A stretch of DNA of 64,000 nucleotides, from assembly GCF_002532045.1 (NCBI RefSeq), contig NZ_NWTG01000001.1:1054001-1118000 (forward strand). Reading direction: 5' to 3'. Shown here one piece after another: positions 58,658 to 64,000 of this stretch. The notes under the pieces were generated by a model that made no database searches, was not told the origin of the DNA, and worked only from the letters and a program-made list of their open reading frames with translations. The first letter of the stretch is position 1. Each line of letters begins with the position of its first letter. A program made the translations under genes and the position numbers. This DNA comes from Bradyrhizobium sp. C9. GTDB taxonomy: Bacteria > Pseudomonadota > Alphaproteobacteria > Rhizobiales > Xanthobacteraceae.

Positions 58658-59332
58658 TCATGCCTTCACGGCGGCTGCCTGCCGGAGAACTGCGATCATG
58701 TCCTCGGGCTCCGGGCGGCGGGTATAGTCGGGGTTCACTTCCGAGTAGAGGATCACGCCGTCCTGTCCGATGACGTAGCGGGCCGGCATCGGCAACGTCC
58801 AGCTCGGATCGTCGTTGAAGGTCGGCAGATCGTTCTTCAGCTGCTTGTAGAGCTCGACCAGATAGTCGGGCAGATGGAAGCGCAGTCCGAACGCGTCGCC
58901 GATCTGCCCCTTTGCGTCGGACAGGATCGGGAACGAGAGCTTGTTCTGTCGCACCGACTTCCGGCTGTTCGGCGCGGTCTGCGGCGAGATCGCGACCAGC
59001 GACGCGCCGTATTTGTCGAATTCCGGCTTGGCGGCTTCCAGCGCCTGCAGCTCCATGTTGCAATACGGGCACCAGACGCCGCGGTAGAAGCTGAGCACCA
59101 GCGGACCGCGTGTCAACAGGTCGGCCGAGTTGACGATAGTGCCGTCGGGATCCCGGAGCGAGAAGGCAGGGGCGACATCGCCCGCCTTCTTGGCGCGCTG
59201 GGCGGCACCGGATGCGATCAGCTCCGCGGTGGCGCGGTGCATGATCTCGATGACGGCTGGCGGAACGTTGTAGGGCGGCTTTCCGGCTTCGAAATCGGCC
59301 TTGAAAGCGTCGAGCTTGGCTTGCAGCGACAT
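58658..59332 (-). CDS. peroxiredoxin-like thioredoxin-fold protein
   Basis: Protein of 224 residues of the AhpC/TSA redoxin fold. After a helical N-terminal tail, AGDVAPAFSLRDPDGTIVNSADL leads to the active site YRGVWCPYCNMEL with Cys88 and Cys91; the CPYC form is a peroxiredoxin-like (PRX-like 2) pattern rather than AhpC. It converges with the RclR-like gene and may share its stress role. The LysR gene upstream on the same strand ends 162 bases away. Confidence 0.82.
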   Translation of the reverse strand: MSLQAKLDAFKADFEAGKPPYNVPPAVIEIMHRATAELIASGAAQRAKKAGDVAPAFSLRDPDGTIVNSADLLTRGPLVLSFYRGVWCPYCNMELQALEAAKPEFDKYGASLVAISPQTAPNSRKSVRQNKLSFPILSDAKGQIGDAFGLRFHLPDYLVELYKQLKNDLPTFNDDPSWTLPMPARYVIGQDGVILYSEVNPDYTRRPEPEDMIAVLRQAAAVKA

Positions 59333-59494
59333 GGCGGTTCTCCTTGGCTTCCGCGTGGTGGACGGCAGCGCCGTCCGTTTGTTGAAATCACACGCAGGAA
59401 GCTAAAGCAGATAGCCGCGCAGGGTAGCGCTGCCGTCGGACTAGCGCTTATTCCCCATCGGAATAAGCGCGAACCGCTTCAACCGGATGGCGCG

Positions 59495-60373
59495 TCATGC
59501 ATTGAAGCTGCGCTCGAAGAAGTTGACGAATGCGCGGGCCTTGGCAGTCGCGGCGCGCCCGGTCGGAAGCACGGCCCAGAGATCGAGCGCGGGCAGGCTC
59601 CACTCCGGCAGGACCGCGCGCACGACTCCCGCCTGGAGTTCGGGGGTGAACATCCATTCCGAGGCGATCGCGAGCCCGGCATCGGCGAGCACCGCAGCGC
59701 GCACACCTTCGGCGGCGCTCACCCGCAATCGACTCCGCACCGTGACGGCGAGTTCAGTGCTCTCGCGCTGAAACGACCACACGCTGCCCTCGCGGAGATA
59801 GACGACGGCCTGGTGCCGGCTCAGTTCGCTCGGCGTGGCCGGCGTGCCGGCGCGGTCGAAATAGGCCGGCGTGCCCAGCACGAGGCGCTTGCATCTCCCG
59901 ACGCGGCGTGCGGTCAGCGTCGAATCCGTCATCTTGCCCATCCGGAGCGCGACGTCGATGCCTTCCTGCACGAGATCGATCTGGCGGTCGTCGAGCACGA
60001 CTTCGAGCTCCAGCTCCGGGTGCTGCGCAAGAAACTTCGGCAGCATCGGAATGAGATGGATGCGGGCAAAGGTGACCGCGGCGCAGATCCGCAATCGTCC
60101 CTTGAGCCCGGCTCCGGCGCCGCGCGCCGCGATCTCGGCCTCGGCCGCCTCTTCAAGCGCGCGCCTGGCGCGCTCGAGGTAGCCGAGCCCCGCTTCGGTC
60201 GGGGTGAGGCCATGGGTCGAACGCGTGAGCAACTTGACCCCGAGAAACTCCTCGAGCTGCGCGACCGATTTCGAGACCGCCGGCTGGCCGACCCGGAGCT
60301 GCCGCGCCGCTCCGGAGAACGAGCCGGTCTCGACCACCCGCACGAACGTCTCCATCGCCGCCAGACGATCCAT
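59495..60373 (-). CDS. LysR-family transcriptional regulator
   Basis: Protein of 292 residues. Helix-turn-helix at about 3-60 (LAAMETFVRVVETGSFSGAARQLRVGQPAVSKSVAQLEEFLGVKLLTRS) and a type 2 effector domain; the GRLRICAAVTFARIHLIPMLPKFL segment is typical of the CrgA/AaeR-like LysR group. ATG at 60373 was preferred to 60379: GGAGA lies 7 bases before it but touches the earlier one. Target unknown; the peroxiredoxin-like gene downstream is one candidate. Confidence 0.87.
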   Translation of the reverse strand: MDRLAAMETFVRVVETGSFSGAARQLRVGQPAVSKSVAQLEEFLGVKLLTRSTHGLTPTEAGLGYLERARRALEEAAEAEIAARGAGAGLKGRLRICAAVTFARIHLIPMLPKFLAQHPELELEVVLDDRQIDLVQEGIDVALRMGKMTDSTLTARRVGRCKRLVLGTPAYFDRAGTPATPSELSRHQAVVYLREGSVWSFQRESTELAVTVRSRLRVSAAEGVRAAVLADAGLAIASEWMFTPELQAGVVRAVLPEWSLPALDLWAVLPTGRAATAKARAFVNFFERSFNA

Positions 60374-60468
60374 GGCCATTCTCCACAGGAATGAGCGATA
60401 CGGCCCATCCTGTCACGGTCCGAGGCGATTGGCCATTTCCGGACGTGCGCCGGCAGCGAAGCTGGGAG

Positions 60469-61395
60469 CTACGACTTGCGATGCCTGGCGTTGACCGCGA
60501 TCGCGGCGGCGGCGGTGCGGTTCTCGACGCCGAGCTTGGCGTAGATCTGCTCCAGGTGCTTGTCGACGGTGCGTGGGCTCAAGCCAAGGATCTGCGCGAT
60601 GTCGCGGTTGGTCTTGCCCTTGGAGAGCCAGGACAGCACCTCGCCCTCGCGGGTGGTCAGGCCGAGCTCGCTGGAGAACTCGGCCGGCATGTCGCCGCTG
60701 GTGTCCTTGGCCAGCCGCAGCAGGAATTCGTTGGGCCCGAGCTTGCCCATGAATTGCAGCCGAAGCTGCTCGTTGCCGGGGAATGACGCCACGGTCGCGG
60801 TCTTCGCTCCGGTCTTGCCCTTCTGCGCCTGGTCCAGCCATTGCGGCATCGGCTCCGGCAGCACGAAATTGTCGGCGGCGTCGGCGAGCGTATCCGACAG
60901 CAGTCGCTGTGCCTGCGGCGTCGCCCATAGCAGTGCGCCCGAGCTGTTGACCGCGAGCAGATAGCGGCCGGAGACGTCGAGCGCGGCGCGGGCGCTCTGG
61001 GTCATTCGTGCATTGGCGAGGTGGACCCGGATGCGCGCCAGCATTTCCTCGATCACGATCGGCTTCGTGACATAATCGACGCCGCCGGCTTCCAGCCCGC
61101 GCACGATGTGCTCGGTTTCGGCCAATCCCGTCATGAAGATGATCGGGACGCCGTCGAGGCCAGCGTCGCGCTTCAGCCGACGGCAGGTCTCGAAGCCGTC
61201 CATGCCGGGCATCACGGCATCGAGCAGCACGATGTCGGGGGTGATCTGGTCGACGATGCGCATCGCGGAGGCGCCGTCGAGCGCGACCATCACGGTCATG
61301 CCGGCGCCATCGAGCGCGTCGGTCAGCAGGCGCAAGGTCTCGGGCGAGTCGTCGACGACGAGCGCGACGTCGCGCTTTCGCTGTTCAATGGTCAT
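60469..61395 (-). CDS. LuxR/FixJ-type response regulator
   Basis: Response regulator of 308 residues. Receiver with acidic pair Asp15/Asp16, phospho-Asp59 in IVLLDAVMPGMDGF and Lys in YVTKP; a middle PAS-like segment (about 140-225); C-terminal LuxR helix-turn-helix LTTREGEVLSWLSKGKTNRDIAQILGLSPRTVDKHL (about 246-281). It overlaps the upstream hybrid kinase by 11 bases, so it is very likely that kinase's output. The middle PAS-like segment between receiver and helix-turn-helix is unusual for FixJ-type regulators. Confidence 0.9.
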   Translation of the reverse strand: MTIEQRKRDVALVVDDSPETLRLLTDALDGAGMTVMVALDGASAMRIVDQITPDIVLLDAVMPGMDGFETCRRLKRDAGLDGVPIIFMTGLAETEHIVRGLEAGGVDYVTKPIVIEEMLARIRVHLANARMTQSARAALDVSGRYLLAVNSSGALLWATPQAQRLLSDTLADAADNFVLPEPMPQWLDQAQKGKTGAKTATVASFPGNEQLRLQFMGKLGPNEFLLRLAKDTSGDMPAEFSSELGLTTREGEVLSWLSKGKTNRDIAQILGLSPRTVDKHLEQIYAKLGVENRTAAAAIAVNARHRKS

Positions 61396-64000
61396 AGCTG
61401 TGCAATGTTTTCAACGTCGCCATATATTGATCAAGATCGAACCGGTCGATCAGCGTGCGCATCTGGCCGACGAAATCGGCATGTTCGGGACTTTCGTTGC
61501 CGATCTCGTCGAGCTTGAGCTGGATCGCCCTGATATAGCCGAGCTGGCCGAGGCTGATCAGCTCTTCGACATATTTCAGCGGTGGGCGCGAACCCGCGTC
61601 GGGCTTCCATTGCGGGGGGGGAATCTGCTCGGCCTCATATTGCCACTCGATCTTGAGCAGCTGGCGGATACTCTCCAGCAGCCGTGGGATGTCGATCGGC
61701 TTCATCAAATAGCCGTCGTGGAACGGCTGCGCCAGCGGCGCGCCATGGGCCTCCAGCGCGCTGGCCGAGATCATCAGGATTCGTGCCTGGTGATGGCCTT
61801 CGGAGCGCAAGGTCTCGGCGACTGTCCAGCCATCCATGCCTGCCATCGAGATATCGAGCAGGAACATGTCCGGCCGACAATGCTGGGCGAGCGCGAGGCA
61901 GCCCGGCCCGTCCGCTGCGCTGAGCAGGATGAAACCGAGCGGCGCCAGGATCTCGCGCAGCAGATCGCGGTGGGTCGGGTCATCGTCGGTGATCAGGATG
62001 GTCTTGCGCGGTCCGTGGTAGCCGTACACGGGAGCATCGACCGGCGCATCGCGACGCGGATTGGTGACCTCGGACAGCAGCAACTTGACGCGGAAGGTGC
62101 TGCCCGTGCCAACGGTGCTCAGGACCTTGATGTCGCCGCCCATCACGCCCGCGAGCAGGCGGCTGATGGTGAGGCCGAGCCCGGTGCCGGTCTGCGGCTG
62201 GCTGACGCCCAGTGCGCCGCGCTCGAACGGGGCGAAGATCCGCTCGAGGTCGTCGGGCTGGATGCCCGGCCCGGTATCGATCACCTCGAACTCGGCGACC
62301 GGGCTGCGGTAATGCACCACGAACTGCACCTTGCCGGATTGCGTGAACTTGATCGCATTCGAGAGCAGGTTGATCAGGATCTGCCGCAGCCGCTTCTCGT
62401 CGGCATAGACCACGACGGGCAGCACGGCCGGCCGCCTGAACACGAAGTCGATGCCTTTTGCCGCAGCTTGCAGGCGGAACATGCCGACCAGCTGCTCGAG
62501 GAAATCGTTCAGCCGCACCTCGTCGCGAGACAGATAGAGGCGGCCGGCTTCGATCTTGGAGATATCGAGAATGCCGTCGATCAGACCCGACAGATGATCG
62601 GCGCTGCGGCGGACCACGCGCACTTGCCCACGTGGCCGCACCGGGAGGCTGTCGTCCTGCTCCAGCAGCTGCGCGTAGCCGGAGATCGCATTCAGCGGCG
62701 AGCGGAGCTCGTGGCTGAGGCCGACGACGTATCGGCTCTTGGCGAGATTGGCGGCCTCCGCGACTTCCTTGGCGCGCTGCAGTTCGGCGTCGGTGCGCTT
62801 GTGGGCGTCGATCTCCTGGATCAGCAGCGTGGTCTGCCGGCGCGTTTCGTCTTCCGCGGCACGCCGGCTCTGTTGCGCCAGCACGAACAGCCAGGCGACG
62901 ACGCCGATGATCAGGGTCAGCGCAAAGAACACCTTCCACAGCACGTCGGCCAATAGTTCGTTGGCATGCACGGCCGCGGTGGTCTGCAGGTAGATCAGGC
63001 CGAGCACCAGCGCCACGAGGCCGGCCGAGACCGCGAACACGCCGAGGTAATGGCCGAGCTGCGAGTTGATGCGGGCGTAGATCGGCTGCGGCATTACCTT
63101 GCCCAGGGCGTCCGAGACTTGCGCACCGATCCGCCCGTGCGGCTTGCAGAGGTCGTGGCAGCGGGCGTCGAGCGAGCAGCACAATGAGCAGATCGGGCCG
63201 GCATAGGCCGGACAGGAGGCCATGTCCTCGGGCTCGAACGCATGCTCGCAGATACAGCACTGGATCGATTCAAGGTTCTGCCAGCTCCGCTTCGGCTTGC
63301 GTGCGATGTAATACTTGCCGTCGGTCGCCCACGCAATCAGCGGAGCGGCGATGAAGGCCACCGCGAGCGCGACGAAGGCCGACAGCGCCTTCGCGGTCGG
63401 GCCGAACAGGCCGTAGAACGCGCTGATCGAGACCACGGTCGCAATCGTCATCGCACCGACGCCGACCGGATTGATGTCGCAGAGATGGGCGCGCTTGAAC
63501 TCGATATGCTGCGGCCGCAAACCGAGCGGCTTGTTGATGACGAGATCGGCCACCAGCGCGCCGACCCAGGCGATCGCGACATTGGAGTAGAGCGCCAGCG
63601 TCTGCTCCAGCGCCTTGTAGACGCCGATCTCCATCAACAGCAGCGCGACGACGACGTTGAACACCAGCCACACCACGCGGCCGGGATGCGAATGGGTGAG
63701 GCGGGAGAAGAAGTTCGACCAGGCGATCGAGCCGGCATAGGCGTTGGTGACGTTGATCTTGACCTGCGACAGGATCACGAACGTCCCGGTCAGCGCCATC
63801 GCCAGATCCGGCTGCGACAGCACGTAGCGGAAGGCTTCCAGATACATGTTCGCGGGCTCGGCCGCGTGCTCGGCGGAGACGCCGTGGCTGAGCGCGAAGA
63901 AAGCCAGGAACGAGCCGGCCAGCAGCTTGAGCGCGCCGAGCACGATCCAGCCGGGACCGGCGCTGAGCAGCGCGATCCACCACGCCTTGCGCGAGGTGCG
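61385..64000 (-). CDS. NCS1-permease-linked hybrid histidine kinase, 3' part
   Basis: The frame stays open to base 64000, so the 5' end is outside; 871 residues are present. First comes the later half of a permease of the NCS1 nucleobase type (NAYAGSIAWSNFFSRLTHSHP, then several helices), ending about 63300. Then a linker with nine cysteines (about 63145-63265), two more helices, a coiled coil, HisKA with the phospho-His in GLSHELRSPLN (codon near 62711), HATPase with NLLSNAIKFTQ, DTGPGIQPD and GTGLGLTIS, and a receiver with phospho-Asp in LLDISMAGMDGW (near 61853). The permease part probably senses or carries a purine or pyrimidine. The LuxR regulator overlaps its end. Confidence 0.88.
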   Translation of the reverse strand, partial: RTSRKAWWIALLSAGPGWIVLGALKLLAGSFLAFFALSHGVSAEHAAEPANMYLEAFRYVLSQPDLAMALTGTFVILSQVKINVTNAYAGSIAWSNFFSRLTHSHPGRVVWLVFNVVVALLLMEIGVYKALEQTLALYSNVAIAWVGALVADLVINKPLGLRPQHIEFKRAHLCDINPVGVGAMTIATVVSISAFYGLFGPTAKALSAFVALAVAFIAAPLIAWATDGKYYIARKPKRSWQNLESIQCCICEHAFEPEDMASCPAYAGPICSLCCSLDARCHDLCKPHGRIGAQVSDALGKVMPQPIYARINSQLGHYLGVFAVSAGLVALVLGLIYLQTTAAVHANELLADVLWKVFFALTLIIGVVAWLFVLAQQSRRAAEDETRRQTTLLIQEIDAHKRTDAELQRAKEVAEAANLAKSRYVVGLSHELRSPLNAISGYAQLLEQDDSLPVRPRGQVRVVRRSADHLSGLIDGILDISKIEAGRLYLSRDEVRLNDFLEQLVGMFRLQAAAKGIDFVFRRPAVLPVVVYADEKRLRQILINLLSNAIKFTQSGKVQFVVHYRSPVAEFEVIDTGPGIQPDDLERIFAPFERGALGVSQPQTGTGLGLTISRLLAGVMGGDIKVLSTVGTGSTFRVKLLLSEVTNPRRDAPVDAPVYGYHGPRKTILITDDDPTHRDLLREILAPLGFILLSAADGPGCLALAQHCRPDMFLLDISMAGMDGWTVAETLRSEGHHQARILMISASALEAHGAPLAQPFHDGYLMKPIDIPRLLESIRQLLKIEWQYEAEQIPPPQWKPDAGSRPPLKYVEELISLGQLGYIRAIQLKLDEIGNESPEHADFVGQMRTLIDRFDLDQYMATLKTLHSYDH

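Overview
The window is high-GC alphaproteobacterial DNA that looks like Bradyrhizobium. The signs are a red-type (form IC) RuBisCO operon in the order cbbR / cbbF-P-T-A-L-S-X-Y, a complete-looking aerobic (cobG/cobF-type) cobalamin locus, a ChvE-GguAB sugar importer, and inverted-repeat intergenic elements of a kind I recall from Bradyrhizobium chromosomes. The assignment is by gene content and style only; no search was run. No tRNA, rRNA, CRISPR array, insertion sequence or phage gene was seen.

Layout. (1) 1-2335: 3' part of an alpha/beta hydrolase and a benzoate/2-aminobenzoate-type CoA ligase behind an AT-rich palindrome. (2) 2371-6469: EmrB-EmrA efflux pair divergent from a TetR gene, with a perfect inverted repeat between them, then an NTF2-like protein. 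(3) 6492-8189: a soluble PAS hybrid histidine kinase. (4) 8333-18138: the Calvin cycle operon with its LysR activator CbbR divergent from cbbF. (5) 18139-23699: a gene-free leader carrying two diverged tandem repeats, chvE-gguA-gguB, an inositol-monophosphatase-family gene, and a palindromic repeat element. (6) 23809-34790: a catabolic cluster of unknown substrate with two amino-acid-type binding proteins, a Baeyer-Villiger-type monooxygenase, a cupin, LacI and LysR regulators, two class III CoA-transferases, a DsbA-like isomerase and a GST. Two matching CG-centred palindromes there look like LacI operators. (7) 34816-55822: cobalt uptake (cbtAB) and B12 synthesis genes in several blocks, with one clear cobalamin riboswitch and a hairpin that covers the next start codon. 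(8) 55860-58603: a zinc-ribbon peptide and an RclR-like regulator divergent from an AhpD-like protein and an RclC-like membrane protein. (9) 58658-64000: a peroxiredoxin-like protein, a LysR regulator, a LuxR-type response regulator, and a hybrid kinase (cut by the window end) fused to a permease of the NCS1 nucleobase type with a nine-cysteine linker.

How the parts work together. The cbb operon supplies the enzymes specific to CO2 fixation, plus RuBisCO activase (CbbX) and the XuBP phosphatase (CbbY). The cob locus covers uroporphyrinogen III to adenosylcobinamide-phosphate and lower-ligand (DMB) synthesis. The CobS/CobT chelatase subunits, cobalamin synthase and DMB phosphoribosyltransferase are not in the window and must be elsewhere if the pathway is complete. 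The most unusual items are the permease-kinase fusion, the tandem leader repeats before chvE, the unrecognised gene coupled to bluB and cbtB, the LacI-operator cluster, and the RclR-AhpD-RclC module.
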